Both the position numbers and the translations under genes were made by a program. The notes under the pieces were generated by a model. The model was given only the letters and a program-made list of their open reading frames with translations. It made no database searches and was not told where the DNA came from. Shown piece after piece: positions 1 through 6,685 of a stretch of DNA of 64,000 nt. Every line of letters begins with the position of its first letter. Positions within the stretch are counted from its first letter, which is position 1. The DNA is taken from the NCBI RefSeq assembly GCF_000016345.1, contig NC_009379.1, forward strand, positions 868,001-932,000. The letters are read 5' to 3'. Source of the DNA: Polynucleobacter asymbioticus QLW-P1DMWA-1. Its GTDB lineage: Bacteria; Pseudomonadota; Gammaproteobacteria; Burkholderiales; Burkholderiaceae.

Positions 1-942
1 TTAAAAGAAGCTGATGTCTTAATTGAAAATTTTCGCCCAGGCACTTTAGAGGGATGGGGCCTTGATCCAGAAAAGTTACTCGAACTCAATCCCAAGTTAA
101 TTGTTTTACGAATTAGTGGCTACGGTCAAACTGGCCCGTATCGTGACAAGCCTGGATTTGGAGTGGTAGCTGAGGCGATGGGTGGCTTACGCCACTTAAC
201 TGCCGAGCCGGGACGCGTGCCAGTGCGTGTAGGAATCAGTATTGGCGATACTCTGGCATCACTGCATGGAGTAATTGGTATATTACTTGCGCTTCAAGAG
301 CGACACCAAAGCGGCAAGGGCCAGATTATTGATATCGCTTTATATGAAGCAGTCTTTAATTGTATGGAAAGTCTATTACCGGAATACAGTGCATTTGGTG
401 AGGTGCGACAAGCTGCGGGTAGCGCGTTGCCCGGCATCGCCCCAACGAATGCCTATCTCTGTAGTGATGGTGGATACGTATTGATTGCTGGTAATGGCGA
501 TAGTATTTTCAAGCGCTTAATGACGGTAATAGGCCGAGAAGACTTAAGTAGTGATCCTGAGCTAGAAAATAATGATGGACGCGTTAAACGGGTTGCTGAG
601 TTAGATCAAGCGATTGGTGAGTGGGCTAAATTACTGAATACTGACAAAGTATTGGCAGCGTTAGATTCAGTAGCAGTTCCAGCAGGACGTATCTATACAG
701 TGGTCGATATTGCCAATGACCCACATTACAGGGCTAGAGAAAATATTCAAAGCATCAAAATGGCTGACGGGTCTACCCTAGATGTTCCAGGTGTAATACC
801 TAAGCTATCTCGCACCCCGGGATCCATTAAGACACTAGCCCCTCAAATTGGTGAGAATACCGATGAAATTCTCAAAAGCATTGGTTTGAGCGAGTCACAG
901 GTCGCTTCATTAAAAGAGCGCGGTGTCGCCTTTACTAAGTAG
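1..942 (+). CDS. CaiB/BaiF family III CoA-transferase (5' truncated by window edge)
   Basis: The reading frame is open from base 1, so the start lies outside the window and only the C-terminal part (about 313 residues) is present. The visible part begins with LKEADVLIENFRPG and continues through ISGYGQTGPY, both hallmarks of family III CoA-transferases, which move CoA between acyl-CoA and a free acid through a glutamyl/aspartyl anhydride. The catalytic Asp is expected upstream of the visible part. The C-terminus has the usual GENTDEIL and final helix. It ends 13 bases before the HMG-CoA-lyase-like gene, and the pair is probably co-transcribed. The family resembles succinate-hydroxymethylglutarate CoA-transferase, which would suit the neighbour, but substrate cannot be read from sequence. 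Confidence 0.9.
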   Translation, partial: LKEADVLIENFRPGTLEGWGLDPEKLLELNPKLIVLRISGYGQTGPYRDKPGFGVVAEAMGGLRHLTAEPGRVPVRVGISIGDTLASLHGVIGILLALQERHQSGKGQIIDIALYEAVFNCMESLLPEYSAFGEVRQAAGSALPGIAPTNAYLCSDGGYVLIAGNGDSIFKRLMTVIGREDLSSDPELENNDGRVKRVAELDQAIGEWAKLLNTDKVLAALDSVAVPAGRIYTVVDIANDPHYRARENIQSIKMADGSTLDVPGVIPKLSRTPGSIKTLAPQIGENTDEILKSIGLSESQVASLKERGVAFTK

Positions 943-955
943 GCAGGGTAAATAC

Positions 956-1885
956 ATGAGCAGAATTTATTTTAATGATGTGGTGTGTAGGGATGGCTTT
1001 CAGATTGAGCCAAACTTTATACCTACTGAAGACAAAATTAAGTTGGTTGACGAACTGAGCCAATGCGGTTTCGCAAAAATAGAGGTGACTTCATTTACCT
1101 CCCCCAAGGCGATTCCAATGCTGCGTGATGCAGAAGAGGTGATGGGGAAGATTAAACGAGTCCCTGGCGTTGAATATACTGTTTTAGTGCCTAATCTACG
1201 TGGAGCCGAGAGGGCGTTTGAATCTCGTGCAGATGAATTTAATCTCGTGATGTCGACATCCGAAACACATAACTTAGCCAATCTACGGATGGGCAGAGAG
1301 AAGAGTTTTTTTGGTCTCGCTAAAGTGATTCAATATGTTGATGGAAAAGTACCCATCAACGTTTCTCTATCAACTGCATTTGGCTGCCCAATGGAGGGTG
1401 ATGTTCCTCAAGAGGTGGTTGAGGATTATGTACAACGGTTCGCCGATCTAGGAGTTCGCGGCGTCACTATTTGCGACACAACGGGAATGGCCAATCCAGC
1501 ACAGGTTTCCAAGATGGCAGAGTCTTTGCAAAAACGTTTTACCAACTTACAGCTCACACTCCATTTCCACAATACGCGTGGGATGGGTTTAGCGAATTTA
1601 TTAGCGGCTGTTCAGTCGGGCATTACTCGTTTTGATGGATCTCTTGGTGGATTAGGAGGCTGTCCATATGCTCCTGGAGCAAGTGGCAATATCTCCAGCG
1701 AGGATGCCATTCATATGCTCGATGAAATGGGTTATGACACCGGAATCAATATCCCAAGATTGCTACAGCTAGCTCGTGAGCTACCGATGATTGTCCGTCA
1801 TGATGTACCAGGGCAAATTGCTAAAGCAGGGCTTTCATGTGACTTGCATCCAGCACCAGCTTATGTAGACGATTTACGCAAATGA
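956..1885 (+). CDS. Hydroxymethylglutaryl-CoA lyase-like enzyme (HMGL/pyruvate carboxyltransferase family)
   Basis: A 309-residue TIM-barrel lyase, the usual length for bacterial HMG-CoA lyase. The N-terminal active-site segment reads VVCRDGFQIE, matching the family's RDGxQ motif with its catalytic Arg, and the signature GLGGCPYAPGASGN near residues 231-244 carries the catalytic Cys. The barrel strands with metal ligands, such as HFHNTRG, are present. I chose the ATG at 956 over an earlier in-frame codon because it follows an AGG-containing ribosome site and gives the normal family N-terminus. HMG-CoA lyase splits HMG-CoA to acetyl-CoA and acetoacetate; related enzymes act on other beta-hydroxy acyl-CoAs. 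Coupling to a CoA-transferase suggests activation then cleavage of a branched hydroxy-acid. Confidence 0.85.
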   Translation: MSRIYFNDVVCRDGFQIEPNFIPTEDKIKLVDELSQCGFAKIEVTSFTSPKAIPMLRDAEEVMGKIKRVPGVEYTVLVPNLRGAERAFESRADEFNLVMSTSETHNLANLRMGREKSFFGLAKVIQYVDGKVPINVSLSTAFGCPMEGDVPQEVVEDYVQRFADLGVRGVTICDTTGMANPAQVSKMAESLQKRFTNLQLTLHFHNTRGMGLANLLAAVQSGITRFDGSLGGLGGCPYAPGASGNISSEDAIHMLDEMGYDTGINIPRLLQLARELPMIVRHDVPGQIAKAGLSCDLHPAPAYVDDLRK

Positions 1886-2041
1886 AATCAGCAAGCCCCC
1901 TCTAAAGGCGTCCAAATTCCCTTCCGGACCCCAATAATTTGCTTTTTTATATAAAAACCCTAGTACCGTTCTGCTTTTTATAAATAATAATATTCAATTA
2001 AAACAGGTACTTATACTGAATTAGAAGTTTTTTAGCGCTTA

Positions 2042-2109
2042 TTTGTTGCTTTGCAACAAATAAATGTTGCACCACAACAAAATATTTTTTACAATGGTGC
2101 ATCGCAACA
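2042..2109 (+). promoter_or_regulatory. Three-copy dyad operator array over the phasin promoter (probable PhaR sites)
   Basis: Three related sites follow the pattern TGTTGC-N3-GCAACA. Site 1 (2044-2058) is exact and extends to a perfect dyad with 8-base arms at 2042-2060. Site 2 (2065-2079) has one mismatch, and site 3 (2095-2109) has one mismatch. Sites 2 and 3 also belong to a 21-base direct repeat (2065-2085, 2095-2115; 18 of 21 identical). A -35-like TTGCAC (2067-2072) and a -10-like TACAAT (2090-2095) with 17-base spacing lie inside this array, so a bound repressor would block polymerase. PhaR is the known repressor of phasin genes in this group; its binding here is inferred. Confidence 0.75.
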
Positions 2110-2146
2110 AAATATAACCAATTTACTTAAGTTAGGAAAAATCATC

Positions 2147-2722
2147 ATGTTTCAAAACCAATTAAATGACCAGATCGCTCAAGCTCAAGCTAAAGCTGTA
2201 GAGAACGCAAAACACTTGGCTCAAGTAGCTGTTGAAAGTGCACAAGAATTAGCTGAAATCAACCAAGCTGCTGCTAAAGATGCTTTGGCTGCAGCTCAAG
2301 ATGCAAGCTCACAATTGTTGGCTATCAAGGATCCACAACAGTTATCTAAATTAGCTCAGCCTGAAGTTGCTCAAGAAGCTGCTAAGTATGCTGCTGCTTA
2401 CCAAGCTAAAGTTAATAAAGTAGTTCGTAACGGTAACAAAGAAGTTGCTCAAGTAATCGATGCTTCTATCGATGACGCTCGTGATGACTTAGTTAAGTTC
2501 GTTAAAGAAGCTACTAAGACTGCTCCAGCTGGTTCAGAAGCTTTTGTTTCTGCATTCAAAACAGCATTTGAATCTTCACTTCAACAGTTTGACCAAGTTC
2601 GCGCTACAGCTACTGATGCTTTCGCTAACTTTGAGAAAAGTGTTGATGCTGCATTGGCTAACATTCAAGGTGGTCAATACGCAGTTGCAAAGCCAGCTGC
2701 TAAAGCACGCAAAACTGCTTAA
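2147..2722 (+). CDS. phaP: Phasin family protein (PHA granule surface protein)
   Basis: A 191-residue protein rich in Ala, Lys and Gln with long amphipathic helices and no signal peptide, typical of phasins that coat polyhydroxyalkanoate granules. It opens with MFQNQLNDQIAQAQAKAVEN and ends in the Lys/Ala-rich tail KPAAKARKTA, common in Burkholderiales phasins. An in-frame ORF extends to 2051, but that stretch is the operator and promoter; the ATG at 2147 has an AGGAAAA ribosome site. Alanine codons are overwhelmingly GCT, a sign of high expression. The gene is monocistronic, with an operator array before it and a strong terminator after it. The PHA synthesis genes lie about 47 kb away in this window. 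Confidence 0.92.
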   Translation: MFQNQLNDQIAQAQAKAVENAKHLAQVAVESAQELAEINQAAAKDALAAAQDASSQLLAIKDPQQLSKLAQPEVAQEAAKYAAAYQAKVNKVVRNGNKEVAQVIDASIDDARDDLVKFVKEATKTAPAGSEAFVSAFKTAFESSLQQFDQVRATATDAFANFEKSVDAALANIQGGQYAVAKPAAKARKTA

Positions 2723-2739
2723 TTAGTTTTTCAGTATCA

Positions 2740-2765
2740 AAAAAACCGCCTTCGGGCGGTTTTTT
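2740..2765 (+). terminator. Rho-independent terminator after phasin gene
   Basis: A perfect hairpin with 11-base arms (AAAAAACCGCC / GGCGGTTTTTT) and a TTCG tetraloop, ending in a run of T. It sits 17 bases after the phasin stop codon and would also work on the opposite strand. Confidence 0.95.
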
Positions 2766-2826
2766 CATTTGCACAATTTAAAAGACACATCCCACCAAAG
2801 CTAATACGGTAGGCCTTCCCGGGCTA

Positions 2827-3366
2827 TTAGTTATTTGAGCCCTCTACAGCTTTTAGATAGCCTTGTAGATATTGAGGTGGAACATACAAGTCGCTTGTGA
2901 TTCCAGATTGAGAAGAGATGCTGATTTGGAATCCCTTGTCTTTATGACTTTTTACGAAGTCCGCTGGTAGCTGAATAGAGAGTAATTCCCTAAAGATGCA
3001 GCCTCTAGCTTCACATCCACCAGCTTCTCGACCGACTACACTAAAGGTGGTGGCTGGATTGTTGTTTAAAGTTGCCGCATTGTAATAACGCCATTTAGAA
3101 AAATAGGTAAGCTGTACAAGCAGTTGATAGGAACTTACACCTTGGCTCGTTTTTTCTGTTTTGAGGTTAAACATCTCATAGGTATTGTTTCCATCTTCCG
3201 TGTTAATCGGAGGGCCTGCATAAGTCTTTGTTCCTGTTGATGTATTGGGCGTGATAACAGTGGCGTGATAAACGTCATTCACTTCCCATGAGCTAATTTT
3301 TTTGTCATTTTGGTTACAGGCGACTAGGCCAAAACTGAGTGCTATTAATAAAGCAATGCGGTACAT
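2827..3366 (-). CDS. Hypothetical lipoprotein
   Basis: A 179-residue protein starting with a lipoprotein signal peptide: positively charged start, hydrophobic core, and a lipobox LVAC with Cys at residue 17. The mature part has a further Cys pair in GGCEARGC, which could form a disulfide. I do not recognise a named domain; secondary structure looks beta-rich. The ATG at 3366 is preceded by a good AAGGAG ribosome site on the minus strand. It converges with the phasin gene across the terminator and is transcribed divergently from the small regulator at 3563. Confidence 0.75.
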   Translation of the reverse strand: MYRIALLIALSFGLVACNQNDKKISSWEVNDVYHATVITPNTSTGTKTYAGPPINTEDGNNTYEMFNLKTEKTSQGVSSYQLLVQLTYFSKWRYYNAATLNNNPATTFSVVGREAGGCEARGCIFRELLSIQLPADFVKSHKDKGFQISISSQSGITSDLYVPPQYLQGYLKAVEGSNN

Positions 3367-3508
3367 AGTGGGCTCCTTAGATCCTCAAATAATACTATCG
3401 TCCGGCTGTAAACCTCATCTTTGTCCCAAAACCAGGGCCCAGCCTAGTCTGAAGCCGATTTTTTCCCTGATTTCTTATTAGGGTTTATCGCAATAAATTT
3501 ACTATTAT

Positions 3509-3537
3509 TCACAACTTCACAACTACAGAAGTTGTGA
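3509..3537. promoter_or_regulatory. Inverted repeat before the mini HTH gene
   Basis: Perfect 10-base arms TCACAACTTC and GAAGTTGTGA around a 9-base loop that itself repeats ACAACT. A -10-like TATAGT follows at 3538-3543 and a possible -35 TTCACA lies inside the repeat at 3516-3521 (16-base spacing). Position and symmetry fit an operator for the HTH protein encoded 26 bases downstream. No T run follows, so a terminator is unlikely. Confidence 0.6.
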
Positions 3538-3562
3538 TATAGTGTTGTCACTGGGAGATGAA

Positions 3563-3742
3563 ATGAAGCGACAAATACCAAAAACACATCAAGCCTTGGA
3601 TTGGATAGGCAAGGGCATGAGCGCAGCTCAAGCCGCTCGGAAGATGGAGATTTCAGAATCCAGTGTGTATGCAGCCCTCAGAAAAACGAAGGCAAAAGAC
3701 AAAGGTTGTTGTCCAACGTGTGGTCATAAGATAAGGAATTAA
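3563..3742 (+). CDS. Small helix-turn-helix protein with C-terminal CxxC motif
   Basis: A 59-residue basic protein. Residues about 8-40 form a predicted HTH (GMSAAQAARKMEISESSVYA), the pattern seen in mini DNA-binding proteins of phage or chromosomal origin. The tail has CCPTCGHKIRN, which looks like half of a zinc knuckle. I chose ATG 3563 rather than an earlier in-frame codon at 3542 because GGGAG lies just before it and the upstream part overlaps the promoter. Its stop codon is one base from the start of the next gene, so the two are a transcriptional unit. A local regulator is likely, possibly autoregulating through the inverted repeat at 3509-3537. Confidence 0.7.
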   Translation: MKRQIPKTHQALDWIGKGMSAAQAARKMEISESSVYAALRKTKAKDKGCCPTCGHKIRN

Positions 3743-3743
3743 G

Positions 3744-4040
3744 ATGAAAAAAACTCTATTAGCAGTTGCCACTATTTCTGTTGCAGCATTTGCGTACGCA
3801 AACACCACTTCAGATTCCTCCGCTTTAGTTAATCAGCAGTGCAAGATATCGGCTGAGGCAGTGTCAACATTGAAGGGTTTGCGTTATGGCAATACTTCGA
3901 TTCGTAAGGATGTAGCAACACTCATCAATCATCACCTGAAGACTCAAGAAAACCGTGATATGGCTCAAAAGACCATGAATCAAATGGTTGATGACAAAAC
4001 AGCTGATGTTTCAGCTTTAGAGGGTAAGTACTGTTCTTAA
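3744..4040 (+). CDS. Hypothetical secreted protein, 98 aa
   Basis: The protein has a clean Sec signal peptide (MKKTLLAVATISVAAFAYA, cleavage expected after residue 19). The mature part of about 79 residues is polar and helical and has two Cys, one near its start and one in the final KYCS, suitable for one disulfide. No known domain is recognised. The ribosome site AAGGA precedes ATG 3744, and the start almost touches the stop of the HTH gene. The location is periplasm or outside the cell. Confidence 0.7.
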   Translation: MKKTLLAVATISVAAFAYANTTSDSSALVNQQCKISAEAVSTLKGLRYGNTSIRKDVATLINHHLKTQENRDMAQKTMNQMVDDKTADVSALEGKYCS

Positions 4041-4069
4041 CCATTAATTTATTCAAGTAACGGGGTCTC

Positions 4070-4531
4070 ATGATTCATATTGCTGAGTGCCCCGACTGCG
4101 GAAATACGCGAACATTATTTAATGAATGTCCGCATTGTGGAAGTGCGACTCCACCAATCTTGAGTGGGGATACGGTCGAGCTCAACATTAAACACGGGGC
4201 CCCAACAGTTGAGGAGGCTCTTGATCGTTTAACGGAAAATATCAGGCATTTTCAGGAATTAGGAATTAAGGCTATCGTCTTGATACACGGGTATGGGTCA
4301 AGCGGTGAGGGTGGCCGAATTAAATGGGCTATTCATGATGCTCTTGAGCACAATCGATTTGCTGATAGAGTTGAAGAGTACTATTTTGGGGAGCAGGTAC
4401 CGTTTGGCAGCTCTGAATATCGACTCCTTCTAGAGCGACGACCCGGTTTAAAAAGATATTTGAAGCATTTTAAGGGTGGCAATGCTGGAATGACGGTCTT
4501 ATTGCTGGGATCGGAGCGCAGAAGTGCTTAG
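4070..4531 (+). CDS. Zinc-ribbon plus Smr domain protein
   Basis: A 153-residue protein with two parts. Residues 7-23 hold four Cys (C7, C10, C20, C23) in CxxC pairs, a zinc ribbon. Residues about 38-130 form a Smr domain, as in the MutS2 C-terminus, with LNIKHGAPTVEEAL matching the family's first motif and LIHGYGSSG (H73-G76) the second. Smr domains bind or nick branched DNA or act on RNA at stalled ribosomes. The zinc ribbon could help nucleic-acid binding. The gene follows the secreted-protein gene by 29 bases. Function here is not known. Confidence 0.75.
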   Translation: MIHIAECPDCGNTRTLFNECPHCGSATPPILSGDTVELNIKHGAPTVEEALDRLTENIRHFQELGIKAIVLIHGYGSSGEGGRIKWAIHDALEHNRFADRVEEYYFGEQVPFGSSEYRLLLERRPGLKRYLKHFKGGNAGMTVLLLGSERRSA

Positions 4532-4561
4532 AATAGAAACATCCATAAAGGAATAAATCTG

Positions 4562-4918
4562 ATGACCACTAAAAAATCTGAGCATTTAGAAGAAGTCGAG
4601 CATGCTGCAATGAATAAGGTATCTGCAGGTGCAGATCAGCTTATTGGTGAATTTAAGTCTTTAATGGCTGACGCAGAAGCCTTAATTAAGGCTACAGAAG
4701 ACCATCCTGGTGAAACTCTAAACTCAATACGCAATAAAGCCCTAGAAACGCTTACAAATGCCAAGGCAAGTTTGTCAGGGGTTGAGGGTAAGTTAGCCGA
4801 TAAGGCAAGAGAAGTTGCTGATGGTGCTGATGACTTTGTTCACCGTAACCCCTGGGAAGCTGTTGGGGTAGCAGCAGGCGTCGGTCTATTGCTTGGTCTT
4901 TTTATGCGTCGTCGCTAG
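4562..4918 (+). CDS. DUF883 family protein (ElaB/YqjD-like)
   Basis: A 118-residue protein with a long polar helical part followed by one C-terminal membrane segment at about residues 98-115 and an Arg-rich end (MRRR). The segment HRNPWEAVGVAAGVGLLLG is diagnostic of the ElaB/YqjD/DUF883 family, small inner-membrane proteins linked in E. coli to ribosome tethering in stationary phase. It starts a three-gene set in the same order as yqjD-yqjE-yqjK: the next start lies six bases after its stop. GAATAA-type spacing upstream leaves the ribosome site ordinary. Confidence 0.85.
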   Translation: MTTKKSEHLEEVEHAAMNKVSAGADQLIGEFKSLMADAEALIKATEDHPGETLNSIRNKALETLTNAKASLSGVEGKLADKAREVADGADDFVHRNPWEAVGVAAGVGLLLGLFMRRR

Positions 4919-4924
4919 GACCTT

Positions 4925-5293
4925 ATGTCACAAGAAAATTTACTTTCTTCAATTAAAAGTCTGGCAGCCACTGGCGCGTCTATTGCGCAATCACGTTTAG
5001 AACTTCTTTCTGTTGATGTGCAAATTCATAGAAGCAAGATCATTCGCTTGATGGTAATGATTGTTTGCGCGTTATTCTTTTTATTTTTTGGCTTAGTGAT
5101 GTTTTCATTGCTGATAGTTATTTATAGCTGGGAAACTGATCGCATGCTTGCATTGAGCATCCTGTCTATTGGTTTTATATCTGTGGGGCTGATCATGTCT
5201 TTGCTCATTGTTCAATCCTTACGCACAATGCCAAAACTGTTTGAGGCATCCATTGCCGAATTCGCTAAAGATAGAGAAGCACTCGATAAATGA
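4925..5293 (+). CDS. Phage-holin-like superfamily membrane protein (YqjE-like)
   Basis: A 122-residue protein with a short amphipathic N-terminal part, two membrane segments at about residues 39-62 and 72-94, and a polar C-terminal tail, the layout of the YqjE / putative Actinobacteriophage holin X family. In chromosomes these are not phage genes but companions of YqjD-type proteins. It overlaps the next gene by four bases (ATGA), so translation is probably coupled. Confidence 0.8.
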   Translation: MSQENLLSSIKSLAATGASIAQSRLELLSVDVQIHRSKIIRLMVMIVCALFFLFFGLVMFSLLIVIYSWETDRMLALSILSIGFISVGLIMSLLIVQSLRTMPKLFEASIAEFAKDREALDK

Positions 5294-5571
5294 GTCAGAC
5301 CTTAAAGGAGCTTGAAGAGCGCCGTAAATTGCTTCAATCGCAATGCGCCCATGAGCGTAAGGCATTTGCTGAACACTTTGAGCCGTGGGAAAAGCCTCTG
5401 TCGTGGGCTGATAAGGGTATTGATGCTATCCATTTTCTGAAAAGCAACCCGCTACTTTGGACAAGTGCATTTGCAGCTTTGGCGCACTATAAGCCAAAAC
5501 TAGCGAGTAAGACTCTTGCTTTGGGATGGGGTGCAGTAAAAGTTCTTAAAGGCGTTAAAAAGCGAGTCTAG
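5290..5571 (+). CDS. YqjK-like protein
   Basis: A 93-residue basic protein with a charged N-terminal coiled-coil-like helix (LKELEERRKLLQSQ) and a C-terminal hydrophobic half that may touch the membrane. Its position directly after DUF883 and YqjE-like genes and its length match YqjK. Start codon overlaps the preceding stop by four bases. Sequence similarity within this family is weak, so the assignment rests mainly on gene order. Confidence 0.65.
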   Translation: MSQTLKELEERRKLLQSQCAHERKAFAEHFEPWEKPLSWADKGIDAIHFLKSNPLLWTSAFAALAHYKPKLASKTLALGWGAVKVLKGVKKRV

Positions 5572-5588
5572 TTTTCAGTCGTCAAGCC

Positions 5589-6107
5589 TTAACTACGTAA
5601 TACCGATTTATGGTGAATGTGGTTTTTCTCTAATTGCTCGCTACCGTTTAGTACGGCAATCTCTAGCAAAGTGATGGCGCCGCTAACCTGAAAGCCGGCA
5701 CTGCGAAGCAATTTATCAGCTGCGATCAATGTGCCGCCAGTTGCCAATACATCATCAATCAAAAGTACCTTTGCATTTGTGGGAAGAGTGGACTGTTGGA
5801 TCTCTAATGAGTCTGATCCGTACTCTAAGCCGTATTGCTCTCGGTGACTTGCCAATGGCAACTTATTGGGCTTTCGGGCAATCGCAAAGCCTTTATGGGC
5901 ATGGTGAGCGAGCGCAGACCCAAATATAAAGCCTCTGGACTCAATGCCTAGAATATGGGTATAGTCAAATGTCTTTGCCAGGGCATCTAATTGGGCTATG
6001 GTCTCTTTAAATGCTGCAGGATTGGCTAACAAAGGGGAGATATCTCTAAAGAGAATTCCAGGCTTTGGAAAATCCGGCACACCAGGTAGATAATCTAATA
6101 AATTCAT
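5589..6107 (-). CDS. apt: Adenine phosphoribosyltransferase
   Basis: A 172-residue enzyme converting adenine and PRPP to AMP. The PRPP-binding loop VLLIDDVLATGGT lies at residues 115-127, and the N-terminal VPDFPKPGILFRDI is the family's standard opening. I took ATG 6107; a TTG six codons earlier extends the frame but has no ribosome site and overlaps the divergent gene. The start lies only 11 bases from the start of a nucleosidase-like gene on the other strand. Both belong to purine salvage: the nucleosidase would free adenine and Apt would recapture it. Confidence 0.95.
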   Translation of the reverse strand: MNLLDYLPGVPDFPKPGILFRDISPLLANPAAFKETIAQLDALAKTFDYTHILGIESRGFIFGSALAHHAHKGFAIARKPNKLPLASHREQYGLEYGSDSLEIQQSTLPTNAKVLLIDDVLATGGTLIAADKLLRSAGFQVSGAITLLEIAVLNGSEQLEKNHIHHKSVLRS

Positions 6108-6118
6108 TATTGGTAACC

Positions 6119-6676
6119 ATGACAACAGAATTACTTATTATCACTGCATTAGAAACCGAGCTCAAGCGCGATGCATTGCCATCGGGTGTGAGGCTAGTCT
6201 ACTCAGGTGTAGGCAAAATTAATGCCACTATTGCTAGTGTGAAGGCAATTCATGAGCATAAGCCTGCACGCATTATTAATTTTGGAACTGCAGGCAAGAT
6301 TAATACCCAAGTAAATGGTTTGCTAGAGATAGGTAAGGTGATCCAGCGCGACATGATTACAGAGCCCCTTGCTCCAAGGGGGCAAACTCCATTCTGCAAT
6401 AGACCGTCTGAATATATTTCATCCGGTCAATTTGTCTGTGGGTCGGGGGATAGCTTTGTGACTACGACTGACCCCTGGTTGTTCAGTAAGGGGGTTGATG
6501 TAGTCGATATGGAGTTATTTGCAATCGCTTTTGTTGCCAGCAATCATGACATACCTTGGCAATCTTATAAATACATTACTGATGATGCTAATGAGAATTC
6601 TGGCAATGATTGGCAGGAGAGGGCTCACCATGGTCAGGAACTCTTTTTACAAGAGCTAAAGCAGCTGCTCAGTTAA
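6119..6676 (+). CDS. Nucleoside phosphorylase / MTA-SAH nucleosidase-like protein
   Basis: A 185-residue member of the PNP/UDP phosphorylase superfamily. It has the glycine-rich N-terminal strand ITALETELK, the GVGKINATIA segment, NFGTAG in the core, and VDVVDMELFAIA, matching the DMEs motif that holds the ribose 2'-OH in MTA/SAH nucleosidases. It is shorter than the usual 230-250 residues, so it may be a compact variant. ATG 6119 was chosen; an in-frame extension back to 6065 would run inside apt. Likely role: adenine release from methylthioadenosine or S-adenosylhomocysteine; the exact substrate is uncertain. Confidence 0.75.
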   Translation: MTTELLIITALETELKRDALPSGVRLVYSGVGKINATIASVKAIHEHKPARIINFGTAGKINTQVNGLLEIGKVIQRDMITEPLAPRGQTPFCNRPSEYISSGQFVCGSGDSFVTTTDPWLFSKGVDVVDMELFAIAFVASNHDIPWQSYKYITDDANENSGNDWQERAHHGQELFLQELKQLLS

Positions 6677-6685
6677 TGACTCTGC

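Noticed and set aside
1000-1281. Antisense frames inside conserved genes (many across the window)
   Set aside because: They mirror codon structure of well-supported genes on the other strand, lack ribosome sites and match no family.
2042-2115. CRISPR-like short repeats before the phasin gene
   Set aside because: Only three dyad copies with unequal spacing (21 and 30 bases) and promoter elements between them; this is an operator array.
2051-2146. In-frame upstream extension of the phasin gene
   Set aside because: The stretch consists of the operator repeats and promoter, and the ATG at 2147 has a proper ribosome site and the conserved phasin start.
3465-3483. CCCTGAT / ATTAGGG hairpin upstream of the mini HTH gene
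   Set aside because: Short stem with a G-T pair, no proper T run on either strand and no gene end to serve.
4925-5293. Holin-like protein as a sign of a prophage
   Set aside because: It lies between DUF883 and YqjK-like genes in the known chromosomal yqjD-yqjE-yqjK order; no other phage genes are near.
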